Origin: DATEKX01 sp963726785
GTDB lineage: Bacteria; Acidobacteriota; Blastocatellia; UBA7656
Assembly: GCA_963726785.1 (NCBI GenBank)
Contig: CAVSDJ010000009.1
Coordinates: forward strand, 186,001-250,000
Direction: 5' to 3'
Length of the DNA: 64,000 nt
The notes beneath the pieces were generated by a model. The model saw nothing but the letters and a program-made list of their open reading frames with translations, did not search any database and was not told the DNA's origin. Every line of letters starts with the position of its first letter. Within the stretch, counting starts at the first letter, position 1. Shown here in pieces: positions 16,548 to 24,441 of the stretch. A program made the position numbers and the translations under genes.

Positions 16548-17807
16548 ATGCCTTTTACCAAGTATTCAAAATGGGACGGAGTGGATTTGGAGTCGTTGAG
16601 CCTGGAAGACCTGCTCGACCGGCTCGCGGATTTTCTGCTGCAAAGCGGATTTGATGATCCGTACTCGCGCTACTGGGATGACACGGATCAATCGCTGGAT
16701 GCGTTGCGCGATGCGATCATGCGCGCGTTGATGGACGGGTTGCTCACGGACGAAGAGCTTGAGGCGCTCTCAAACGAGCAGGGCGATTTGAACATGGAGG
16801 CGATGGCCGAGTTGCTTGATCGTTTGATCGAGCGGCTCATCGCAGAAGGCTACATCCGTGTGAGCGAAAGCCAGAATGATTCCGAACAGCAATCGAATTT
16901 CACCCGTCAAGGCGGCAAGACCGGGAAGCCTGTCGAAAAAAGCGTGAAGTTCGAGATAACGGACAAGGGGCTGGATTTTTTGGGATTCAAGGCGCTCAAG
17001 GAATTGGTAGCCTCGCTCGGCAAATCGTCCTTCGGTCGTCACGATACGAATCACCTTTCGACGGGCGTCGAGGCAAGCGAAGTTTCGAGAAGGTACGAGT
17101 TCGGCGACACCTTGAACCTCGATGTGAACGCGACGCTGAAGTCTGCGATTCAGCGCGAGGGGTTGGGCACGCCGCTCAATCTCGAATACTCGGATTTGAT
17201 GGTGCATCAGACGGAGTATCAAAGCTCGTGCGCGACTGTGCTGATGTTGGATTGCTCTCACTCGATGATACTTTACGGGGAAGACCGATTCACGCCTGCC
17301 AAGCGAGTTGCGCTCGCGCTCACGCATCTGATCAGGACTCAGTATCCGGGCGACAGTTTGCGCGTAGTCTTGTTTCACGATTCAGCCGAAGAGATACCGC
17401 TTGCGGAAGTGGCGCGGGCGCAGGTCGGGCCTTACCACACGAACACGCGCGAAGGGTTAAAGCTGGCGCGTCGTATACTGATGTCGCAGCGCAAAGACAT
17501 GCGGCAGATCATAATGATCACGGACGGCAAACCATCGGCGATGACTCTGGAAGACGGGCGGATATACAAGAACCCGATGGGACTTGACCCGCGCATACTG
17601 CAAGAGACTTTCAAAGAAGTGGCGCTGTGCCGTCGCAGCAATATAATGATTAACACCTTCATGCTGGCTGACGATTATTATCTGGTTGATTTCGTTAAAA
17701 AAATAACAGAGATATGTCAGGGCAAAGCTTACTTCACCACAACGATGACGCTCGGCCAGTACATCTTGATGGATTACATGCGCAGGCGAACCAGGCGGAT
17801 TCATTAG
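16548..17807 (+). CDS. VWA-domain protein, partner of the MoxR ATPase
   Basis: A 419-residue cytosolic protein with an acidic N-terminal region (LESLSLEDLLDRLADFL) and a C-terminal von Willebrand A domain from about residue 220. The metal-ion-dependent adhesion site is intact: DCSHSM, the Thr of HTNT and the Asp of ITDGKPS. MoxR-VWA pairs remodel or metallate target complexes. Here the pair brackets an iron-storage cargo, suggesting a role in handling that ferritin or its shell, which is inference. The start at 16548 avoids translating repeat C, which occupies the 60 bases upstream. No strong ribosome-binding site is visible. Confidence 0.87.
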   Translation: MPFTKYSKWDGVDLESLSLEDLLDRLADFLLQSGFDDPYSRYWDDTDQSLDALRDAIMRALMDGLLTDEELEALSNEQGDLNMEAMAELLDRLIERLIAEGYIRVSESQNDSEQQSNFTRQGGKTGKPVEKSVKFEITDKGLDFLGFKALKELVASLGKSSFGRHDTNHLSTGVEASEVSRRYEFGDTLNLDVNATLKSAIQREGLGTPLNLEYSDLMVHQTEYQSSCATVLMLDCSHSMILYGEDRFTPAKRVALALTHLIRTQYPGDSLRVVLFHDSAEEIPLAEVARAQVGPYHTNTREGLKLARRILMSQRKDMRQIIMITDGKPSAMTLEDGRIYKNPMGLDPRILQETFKEVALCRRSNIMINTFMLADDYYLVDFVKKITEICQGKAYFTTTMTLGQYILMDYMRRRTRRIH

Positions 17808-17818
17808 AAAGAGTTGTT

Positions 17819-17897
17819 AGCCACGAATTGCACGAATGTTTACGAATTGGTCACGAATCATTTGTGCAATTCGTAAACATTCGTGCAATTCGTGGCT
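17819..17897. repeat. perfect 31-bp inverted repeat, family E
   Basis: Arms at 17819-17849 and 17867-17897 are perfectly complementary over 31 bases around a 17-base loop. Each arm contains CACGAAT-type words (CCACGAATTGCACGAATG). It sits exactly between the convergent stops of the VWA and permease genes, with 11 and 3 bases to spare, and may terminate transcription from both sides. Confidence 0.95.
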
Positions 17898-17900
17898 GCC

Positions 17901-19016
17901 TTAGCTGTAGCGCAGCCAGCGGCCAAGCTCGGCTATGCTCGGTCGTTTGCCGTACATCAAAATGCCTACGCGATAGATTTTTGCCGCGACCCACACGCAA
18001 CCCACTATGGTTATCACCATTATCGCCATTGATAAAACGATCTGCCAGACAGGCGGGTTGATTATGGCGATGCGCATCATCATCAGCGTCGGCGCGAAAA
18101 ACGGAACCATCGAGAGCACGATTGACGATGTGCTGTTCGGATTTGCTATCACCATTCCGAAGATCATCATCGGCACGATTATCAACAACGTCACGGGAAC
18201 TTGCGCCTGTTGAGCGTCTTCTTCACTCGAAACCGTGGAACCTACCATCGCGTACAGCGTCGCGTAAAGGAAGTATCCGAGGACGAAATAAATAACGAAG
18301 CAGACCAGCAGGGTCAAAGGGATGTGCGGAAAAGTCACTCCGCGCGCAGAGAACATCGAAGCGCCGAACATCGAAAGCACCGCCGCCGATAGCGCCCATA
18401 TGCTGATCTGTGTTAATCCCACAAGCCCTATTCCTATCAGCTTGCCCATCATCATCTGCATCGGCTTTACCGAAGAGATCACTACTTCGACTATGCGCGA
18501 CTGTTTCTCTTCGATGACGCCGCGCATGACGAACAGCCCATAAAACAGAACCGACATATAGATGAAAAACAGCATGACGAAGCCGACAATGAAACTATTG
18601 CTTCTGTCTTCCTGCGCCTCGCCTGTCGCTCCAAGCTTGTTCGTCGTCAGGTCAACGGGCTTCGTGTAGCTTCTTATTTTTGCTTCGTCGAGACCTGCCT
18701 GCGCCAGCTTGCGTTCGGTGATCGCCGCGCTCAAGGCCCCTTCCAGCCCGCGAATGCTGAAGTCGCTTGTGTTCTTGGCCCGATACTCCGGCTTGCCATC
18801 GTTGAGTATGTCGGGCGGTAAAATCAGGTAAGCGCGGTCAGAATCTTTTTCACCTCCCTGGCTGTAGTCGGCTTTGATGACCTCTTCTACATCCTGGCCC
18901 GGCGGCACTATCTTTTGCGAGAGGATGTATCTGGTGCCGCTCGACCCTCGGCGATCATTCGTTTCATCTGCTCCAGTCGCGCGCCCTTCGACTCTGTTCT
19001 TTATGGAATCGAATAA
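17901..19016 (-). CDS. ABC-2 type permease (NatB-like), 3' part (frameshifted)
   Basis: The membrane subunit of an exporter driven by the ATPase at 19210. This portion contains an extracytoplasmic loop region followed by about five transmembrane helices, starting FIVGFVMLFFIYMSVLFYG, and the conserved phrase GVIEEKQSRIVEVVISS of NatB/ABC-2 permeases. The frame is continuous with the N-terminal piece if one A is removed from the AAAAA run (plus-strand 19017-19021), giving 433 residues for 17901-19203. Substrate unknown; family members export sodium, peptides or antibiotics. Confidence 0.88.
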   Translation of the reverse strand, partial: LFDSIKNRVEGRATGADETNDRRGSSGTRYILSQKIVPPGQDVEEVIKADYSQGGEKDSDRAYLILPPDILNDGKPEYRAKNTSDFSIRGLEGALSAAITERKLAQAGLDEAKIRSYTKPVDLTTNKLGATGEAQEDRSNSFIVGFVMLFFIYMSVLFYGLFVMRGVIEEKQSRIVEVVISSVKPMQMMMGKLIGIGLVGLTQISIWALSAAVLSMFGASMFSARGVTFPHIPLTLLVCFVIYFVLGYFLYATLYAMVGSTVSSEEDAQQAQVPVTLLIIVPMMIFGMVIANPNSTSSIVLSMVPFFAPTLMMMRIAIINPPVWQIVLSMAIMVITIVGCVWVAAKIYRVGILMYGKRPSIAELGRWLRYS

Positions 19017-19203
19017 TTTTTGAGTCGCCGCTTTGATCGAGCACCGTCACGTTGCGGTCACCGCCGCCGGTCGCAGCCAACAAACCCGGCAGTATGATCA
19101 GCGCAAGCATCAACACAGGGCTTATGATCGTCCCGATCAGAAATGCCTTCGTGCGAACGCGCACCATATATTCGCGCTTGATGATAACCAGAACTTTTTT
19201 CAT
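19017..19203 (-). CDS. ABC-2 type permease (NatB-like), 5' part (frameshifted)
   Basis: Begins MKKVLVIIKREYMVRVRTKAF, the typical cytosolic N-terminus of NatB-like permeases, followed by the first transmembrane helix (FLIGTIISPVLMLALIILPG). The frame runs on through an A5 tract and stops at 18964 in unrelated sequence. It starts six bases after the ATPase stop, so the two are co-translated. Confidence 0.85.
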
Positions 19204-19209
19204 CTTTCT

Positions 19210-20142
19210 CTACACTCCGCTTTCTACGCTCTGCGACAGGGCGGATGATTTTCCTGTCACGCTCTCGATGAAGATTTCATTCAGCGACGGCTCGACTAAT
19301 TCAAAGCGATGAACTTGCGCTCCACTTGCAAGCGCGCGGCGAAGGATTTCCTGCGCGTTCGCCCCTTCGTTGAGCAATATCTCGCTGTAATTCGGGAAGC
19401 GATTGTGGCGCTTCACCAGATCAGGGGTGAGAAAAGAATCATCGCCCTCGAAATCTATTATCACAGTGTTGCGACCGAATCGGCTCTTCACTTCTTTCAG
19501 TCCGCCTCCCAGCACTTTCGTCGCGTGGTTTATCAAGCATATGTCGTCGCACATCTGTTCGACCTGCTCCATCTGATGCGTCGAAAAGATGATGGTCTTG
19601 CCGCGCGCTTTCAGATCAAGTATTACGCTTTTCAAAAGATTGACGCTGACGGGATCGAGACCGGAAAAAGGTTCGTCTAAAATCAAGACATCCGGGTCGT
19701 GAATGGCTGTGACGATGAATTGAACTTTCTGCTGCATGCCTTTAGACAGATCGGGCGGCTTCTTCGTTTTCCAATCCGAAAGTTCGAGCCGCGCGAGCCA
19801 TTCGTCAACGCGGCGCGCAGCTTCACGCGAATCAAGTCCTTTGAGGTTGGCGAAAAATATCAACTGATCGTTAACGGTCATCTTTTTATAAAGGCCGCGC
19901 TCTTCCGGCAAATACCCTATGCGATGTTGAAGCTCAGGCGTGACGCGTTCGCCCATCACCCGAACTTCGCCTTCATCGGGAGCCGTGATGTTTACGATCA
20001 TACGAATCGAAGTGGTCTTTCCCGCTCCGTTCGGGCCGAGCAATCCGAAGATCGTTCCTTGTCGCACTTCAAACGATAAATTCTTTACCGCTACAAACTC
20101 GTCGAATCGCTTCGTCACGTTCTTGAGTTCTATAACATTCAT
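19210..20142 (-). CDS. ABC transporter ATP-binding protein (NatA-like)
   Basis: A 310-residue ATPase that powers the adjacent NatB-like permease. Walker A GPNGAGKTT, Q-loop region GYLPEERGLY, signature LSKGMQQK and Walker B LILDEPFSGLD are all intact, and a C-terminal DUF4162-like regulatory segment follows. The signature SKGMQQ matches NatA-type exporters. I start at MNVIELKNV (20142) because GGAGGAGA sits just upstream; an earlier in-frame ATG has no such site. It follows the zinc-ribbon gene at 20227 with 84 bases between. Confidence 0.92.
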   Translation of the reverse strand: MNVIELKNVTKRFDEFVAVKNLSFEVRQGTIFGLLGPNGAGKTTSIRMIVNITAPDEGEVRVMGERVTPELQHRIGYLPEERGLYKKMTVNDQLIFFANLKGLDSREAARRVDEWLARLELSDWKTKKPPDLSKGMQQKVQFIVTAIHDPDVLILDEPFSGLDPVSVNLLKSVILDLKARGKTIIFSTHQMEQVEQMCDDICLINHATKVLGGGLKEVKSRFGRNTVIIDFEGDDSFLTPDLVKRHNRFPNYSEILLNEGANAQEILRRALASGAQVHRFELVEPSLNEIFIESVTGKSSALSQSVESGV

Positions 20143-20226
20143 CAAGTCTCCTCCAATTATGGAAACCGTCAACCTTAAAGCAAGCTCACGAGACGTTCAG
20201 CCTGAACACGTCCTGACACGGAATGT

Positions 20227-20731
20227 TTATGCCGTGTCTTTGTTCGATTGGCGCGCGCGAATAATTTTTTCATACTCATCGAAATTGCGCGTCGTATGCT
20301 CGGTCACGCTTCCGATGCTTTCGGGCGGAGCGGCTATCTGCGCGGGCGAATAATCTTTCATCACAGGTTGTTTGACGCCGACGCTAATGCTCTCGAGAGC
20401 TCACATCTATCTGCTGCTGGATTTTGATCAGTTTGAGCAGTAGCCACACAAGCAAGGCGTCTACGCCGAGCGCCGACATCACGCTGATGACGAATGTCAT
20501 AATCACGCCGGGCGGCCCAAAGCCGACGTGAACCAAATCTTGCGCAGTAGCAAGCGGTATCGTAAGCCCTATTACGGTGATCAATCCCATGAGCATCAGA
20601 AACAGAAAAATCAGTCCGGTAGGGAATTTCTTGGGCGGGCCGGGTTGTAAAGGCGCGCTGAGATTCATTCCGCAACGCTTACAGTATCTCAGCGCTTCGG
20701 TTACTTCAGCGCCGCAATTTGGGCAATGCAT
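20227..20731 (-). CDS. zinc-ribbon membrane protein with SVTEHTTR tail, paralog 1 (frameshifted)
   Basis: An N-terminal treble-clef-like zinc ribbon (Cys3, 6, 17, 20: CPNCGAE and YCKRCG) is followed by two transmembrane helices (about 38-60 and 74-100). The reading frame then stops at 20384 near CTCTCGAGAGC. Removing one base joins it to QPVMKDYSPAQIAAPP and GSVTEHTTRNF, giving 167 residues. The C-terminal motif is shared with the two upstream genes. GGAGGCGACA precedes the ATG. Function unknown. A soluble zinc ribbon, membrane span and conserved tail beside an ABC exporter suggest a sensor or transporter-associated factor (inference). Confidence 0.78.
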
Positions 20732-20790
20732 TGTCGCCTCCAGAGTTCGGGCAACCCGCGCGGGGTCGCCGGTTCATTTGATCAGATAAC

Positions 20791-21340
20791 TCAAGCGCGC
20801 GTGCCAGGCTCTTTGTAAACCTGATCGAAGTTGCGCGTCGTGTGCTCGGTGACGCTGCCGACAGCGCGAGGCGGCGCGACAATCTGCGGACGCTCAGGCT
20901 CCGCTTGTCGGCTGATTGGGCGTGGCGCTTTGTTTTCTCGCTCGACCAGTCCTACCAGGCGCGACAACTGTTGAATCAGCAACCATGCCGATCACAACAA
21001 TGGCTCCTGAACCGAACATGAACATCGGAATGAGTACGCTCTTGTTCGCTCCAAAAATTGTCAGAGGTATGGCGCATCCGAACAAGACACCAAACGAAAG
21101 GAAACCGAATATGGCTACGGCCCAGAACAGGCTCGCGAGCTTTTTGACACTGATGCCGGGCGGTTCGATCTCTTCAATATCCCATCCGTACTGACCTTGC
21201 TTTACTCTTTTAATAGTTGCTCCCTGCATGTTTTTTTGTTGTTCCAGGTCGTTTGTAGGCTGGCCCAAACTCTCGCCGCATCGTTTACAGTAGCGCAAAC
21301 CGTGTGAATTTTCTGATCCGCAAGATGGACAATAATTCAT
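20791..21340 (-). CDS. zinc-ribbon membrane protein with SVTEHTTR tail, paralog 2 (frameshifted)
   Basis: Begins MNYCPSCGSENSHGLRYCKR, a zinc ribbon, followed by about 45 soluble residues and two transmembrane helices (LASLFWAVAIFGFLSFGV and the MFMFGSGAIVVIG region). The frame breaks there. Removing one G from the GG at about 20988-20992 restores AWLLIQQLSRLVGLVER and the tail APPRAVGSVTEHTTRNF, giving 182 residues. Same orientation and layout as its neighbours, 59 bases upstream of paralog 1. Function unknown. Confidence 0.78.
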
Positions 21341-21385
21341 AATAACCCCCAATCACTGTCGCTCAGGTTTTCGTGTATCGCTTAG

Positions 21386-21895
21386 CTACTCGCGCGTGTT
21401 CGCCTCTTCGTAAACCGGCGGGCGAAACGTGCGTGTCGTGTGTTCTGTGACGCTCGATACAGCCGCGGGCGGCGCGCTCAATTGCGCCGGGCGATAATCG
21501 TTCACCACATGCTTTTTATCTTGAGCGGAATTATTGTTTGCCGGAGCTAAACCCATTACGCGCGTAAATAGTTTGACGAGCAGGAAAATGACGAGGCCGA
21601 TAGTGACTGTGCCGAACGCCACCATCAGTGCTGCTACGAAAACGGCATCGTGAACAGGCGCAGAAAATCCCGGCGGGGAAGGCCCTATCAACTCAAGCAC
21701 GTGTGTGAACACGATTCCAAGCCCGCCGAGCGTGATTGATATAGTTGCAACTGCCAAAAAAAGCGCCGCCAGAGTATTTCTGGCAGGCGGCGCAACAGGC
21801 GCGTTCATTTGAATTGTTTCGGTCAAATTTCCCCCACAGCGCTTACAATACTTAAACCCGAGGGTAGACTCCGCTCCGCAATTTGGACAATACAT
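21386..21895 (-). CDS. zinc-ribbon membrane protein with SVTEHTTR tail, paralog 3 (intact)
   Basis: The only undamaged member of the trio, 169 residues from the ATG at 21895, which has GGAGG five bases upstream. Zinc ribbon MYCPNCGAE / YCKRCGG, a Pro/Ala linker, two transmembrane helices (about 40-62 and 84-108), then a soluble tail ending QLSAPPAAVSSVTEHTTRTF. It serves as the template showing that the tails of paralogs 1 and 2 are real and were cut off by indels. Likely first gene of a five-gene minus-strand unit ending in the NatAB exporter. Confidence 0.82.
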   Translation of the reverse strand: MYCPNCGAESTLGFKYCKRCGGNLTETIQMNAPVAPPARNTLAALFLAVATISITLGGLGIVFTHVLELIGPSPPGFSAPVHDAVFVAALMVAFGTVTIGLVIFLLVKLFTRVMGLAPANNNSAQDKKHVVNDYRPAQLSAPPAAVSSVTEHTTRTFRPPVYEEANTRE

Positions 21896-22112
21896 AATGC
21901 CTCCATTACCCAATAGAATTATACCAGTGATATGGGGGAAACCGCTCGATTCCCGCTCGGTTATATCATATCTAATAGCAGAATACAGTTTTACTACGAT
22001 GCTTGAGCCGAGCAGGTTCGCTCAGCATCGTTAAGGGCTTAAGGAAATTCATCGCGTAAGCAAGGCTCGGCAAAGCAAAGCATGATAGAATCGCAATCGA
22101 AAGCGAGGCGAA

Positions 22113-22454
22113 ATGAGCAGCGAAGAATTTGAAGCGCGAATCAACAACCGATTAGAGGCGATTATTGAGAATCAGGCGCGATTCAGCGAAGACATGCTGA
22201 AGATGCAGCAGCAGCAGGCGCGATTCAGCGAAGACATGCTGAAGATGCAGGAGGCAATCGCTGGCTTGATTCAAGTAGCGCGTATGCATGACGAGCAGAT
22301 TGATCGTAATAGTGAGCAGATTAAAGAGATTAGTGAGCAGATTAAAGAAATCAATGAAGGTTTGAAAGAGCATAGAGAGAGCCTGAAAGAACAGCGAGAT
22401 CATATCAACGCCTTAATCCGCGTCGTGGAAAGCCACATTTCTAATCACCCTTGA
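22113..22454 (+). CDS. small coiled-coil protein with heptad-length duplications
   Basis: A 113-residue hydrophilic, almost entirely helical protein with no signal peptide. A 36-base block encoding QARFSEDMLKMQ occurs twice with a period of 42 bases (14 residues, two heptads), identical at DNA level. Farther on EQIKEI repeats with a period of 21 bases (one heptad). The N-terminus MSSEEFE is shared with the next gene. GAGGCGAA precedes the ATG. Function unknown; it looks like an oligomerising rod. Confidence 0.72.
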   Translation: MSSEEFEARINNRLEAIIENQARFSEDMLKMQQQQARFSEDMLKMQEAIAGLIQVARMHDEQIDRNSEQIKEISEQIKEINEGLKEHRESLKEQRDHINALIRVVESHISNHP

Positions 22455-22509
22455 GATAGGGAAGATGGAGACGAGTCAAAGTCGAAAGCTGAATCAAAGG
22501 TAAAGTAAA

Positions 22510-22758
22510 ATGAGCAGCGAAGAATTCGAGCGGAAATTCCAGAATCACGTAGAGTTCATGCTCGAACAGCAATCTCGGTTTGATGAGCGACTCAATAAGC
22601 CGGAAGAAGCTCAAGTCAGACAGGCGGAGAATCTTGACAGGTTGGCCGAGAACGTTTCTGCCATGCAGGTCGAGATGAGGGAAGCGATTAGCAATTTAAT
22701 CATCGCGAACGAAGTAACACGCGACCTCGCAGAGAAGGCGACCATCCTTAGCTATTAA
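22510..22758 (+). CDS. small coiled-coil protein, paralog of the preceding gene
   Basis: An 82-residue helical protein starting MSSEEFERKFQNHVEFMLEQ, clearly related at the N-terminus to the gene at 22113 and followed by heptad-patterned sequence (LDRLAENVSAMQVEM). It lacks the internal duplications of its neighbour. An AAGGTAA sequence lies upstream of the ATG. The two may form a hetero-oligomer. No known function. Confidence 0.65.
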   Translation: MSSEEFERKFQNHVEFMLEQQSRFDERLNKPEEAQVRQAENLDRLAENVSAMQVEMREAISNLIIANEVTRDLAEKATILSY

Positions 22759-22832
22759 CAACAGCCAGCGCATTACTAACTTGGAGGGCAAGGAATAAGT
22801 AGAAGTGGAACGGAAAAAGCAGGTTTCAATTC

Positions 22833-22955
22833 ATGGCAGAAGATAACAAGACATCAGCCCCTAAAAAGAAATGCTTCATCATAACTTCGACAATCTGGTC
22901 GAAGACCGCTGGCTTTAGGAAACTTGCGGCGCTTCAAATCCGCGTGGTAGATTGA
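22833..22955 (+). CDS. 40-residue ORF, possible remnant of a TIR-like protein
   Basis: MAEDNKTSAPKKKCFIITS resembles the first beta strand (KKCFIITPIG) of TIR-like/nucleoside-deoxyribosyltransferase-fold proteins, but nothing after it continues that fold before the stop. It may be a truncated remnant or a chance ORF. Nothing else is visible in the 22759-22995 gap. Confidence 0.25.
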   Translation: MAEDNKTSAPKKKCFIITSTIWSKTAGFRKLAALQIRVVD

Positions 22956-22995
22956 GATTCACTTTCATACATCATAATCGTGGGGGTAAACCACA

Positions 22996-24177
22996 ATGTC
23001 ACAACCTGTAACCGCTTCTGAAACTGCTCCGAGACCGCTGACAACGCTTACGGACGAAGAACAGCTTTTCCGCCAGTCCGTCCGCGAGTTCGCCTATAAT
23101 CAGATACGCCCGCTGGCAGCCGAGATGGACGAACACGGCAAGTTTTCCGCCGATCTTATAAAGCAATTTTTCGATCTCGGATTGATGTCCGTAGCCATCC
23201 CCGAAGAGTACGGCGGGCAGGGCGGCAGCTTCTTCAATTCCATCCTCGCCGTCGAAGAGCTTTCGCGCGCCGATGCGTCAGCAGGCGTGATCGTTGACGT
23301 GCAGAACACGCTCGTCAACAACGCGATTCTGTTATGGGCTACCGAAGATCAAAAGCGCCGTTACTGCCCAAGACTTGCGACCGATACGGTCGGCGCTTAC
23401 GCGCTGTCGGAAGCAGGCTCAGGCTCGGACGCATTCGCGCTTGCCACGCGGGCCGAAGAGAAAGGCGACGCTTACGTGCTCAACGGTCGCAAACTCTGGA
23501 TCACGAACGGAGCCGAAGCCGGGCTGTTCATAGTCTTTGCCAACATCGCACCCGATAAAGGCTATCGCGGCATCACGGCGTTTCTGGTCGAAAGAGATTT
23601 CGAGGGCTTCACCGTAGGCAAGAAAGAAAACAAGCTCGGCATTCGCGCAAGCTCAACTTGCGAGTTGATACTGGAAGACTGCGTTGTGAAGAAAGAGAAC
23701 GTGCTCGGCGAAGTGGGACGCGGCTACAAGATCGCCATTGAAACCTTGAACGAAGGCCGCATCGGAATCGGCGCGCAAATGGTAGGGCTTTCGCAGGGCG
23801 CGCTCGATTATGGAATTAATTACGTTAAAGAACGTAAGCAGTTCGGCAAATCAATAGCCTCGTTTCAAGGCGTTCAGTTTCAGATCGCGCAGATTGCCAC
23901 AGAGCTTGAAGCCGCCAGGTTGATGGTCTATAACGCTGCGCGAATGAAGGACGCGGGCGAAGATTTTGTGAAGCTGGCCGCTATGACGAAACTCTTCACA
24001 TCGCAGGTTGCTGAGCATGTCACATCGCAGGTCGTTGAGCTTTATGGCGGCTACGGCTACACGAAAGATTATCCGGCTGAGAAGTATTACCGCGACGCCA
24101 AGATCGGCAAGATTTACGAAGGCACATCGAATATGCAGCTTCAAACCATCGCGAAGCTGATTCTGGGCGACGTGTAA
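22996..24177 (+). CDS. acyl-CoA dehydrogenase
   Basis: A 393-residue FAD flavoenzyme that oxidises acyl-CoA to 2-enoyl-CoA and passes electrons to ETF. The pattern YALSEAGSGSDAF is the family's FAD/substrate signature, and the catalytic base is the Glu of KIYEGTSNMQ near the C-terminus. GYGYTKDYPAEKYYRD is also typical. Overall it resembles short-chain/butyryl-CoA-type enzymes, though chain length cannot be assigned with certainty. With the nearby acyl-CoA ligase and E1 2-oxoacid dehydrogenase it fits fatty-acid or branched-chain catabolism. A GGGGGT sequence precedes the ATG. Confidence 0.95.
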   Translation: MSQPVTASETAPRPLTTLTDEEQLFRQSVREFAYNQIRPLAAEMDEHGKFSADLIKQFFDLGLMSVAIPEEYGGQGGSFFNSILAVEELSRADASAGVIVDVQNTLVNNAILLWATEDQKRRYCPRLATDTVGAYALSEAGSGSDAFALATRAEEKGDAYVLNGRKLWITNGAEAGLFIVFANIAPDKGYRGITAFLVERDFEGFTVGKKENKLGIRASSTCELILEDCVVKKENVLGEVGRGYKIAIETLNEGRIGIGAQMVGLSQGALDYGINYVKERKQFGKSIASFQGVQFQIAQIATELEAARLMVYNAARMKDAGEDFVKLAAMTKLFTSQVAEHVTSQVVELYGGYGYTKDYPAEKYYRDAKIGKIYEGTSNMQLQTIAKLILGDV

Positions 24178-24199
24178 GTTTTAATTCCCTACAGAAAAA

Positions 24200-24320
24200 T
24201 TCACCGCAGAGACGCGGAAGACGCAGAGATTACGCAGAGAAAACAATTTTTACTCTGCGCCTTCTCTGCATCTTTCGCGTGCGAAGCACCTGATCGGCCA
24301 TCCCGCGTCTCTGCGGTGAA
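24200..24320. repeat. dispersed palindromic element, family B copy 2, with nested 27-bp insert
   Basis: Outer arms TTCACCGCAGAGACGC and GCGTCTCTGCGGTGAA enclose GCAGAG-word runs. A 27-base segment at 24276-24302 (core GTGCGAAGCAC) interrupts the right arm and occurs, inverted, in copy 3 at 42430-42456 with two mismatches. Confidence 0.9.
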
Positions 24321-24441
24321 TCGCCTTTTCGCTGCCTGCTTTTGTCAAACCGCGCGGCTGGAGTTAAAATAAAACTTATAGTCGGATAAGACTTATGTAT
24401 ACTTGCTGTTTCGGAATTTATATTTCATAGAGGTGCCCTTG

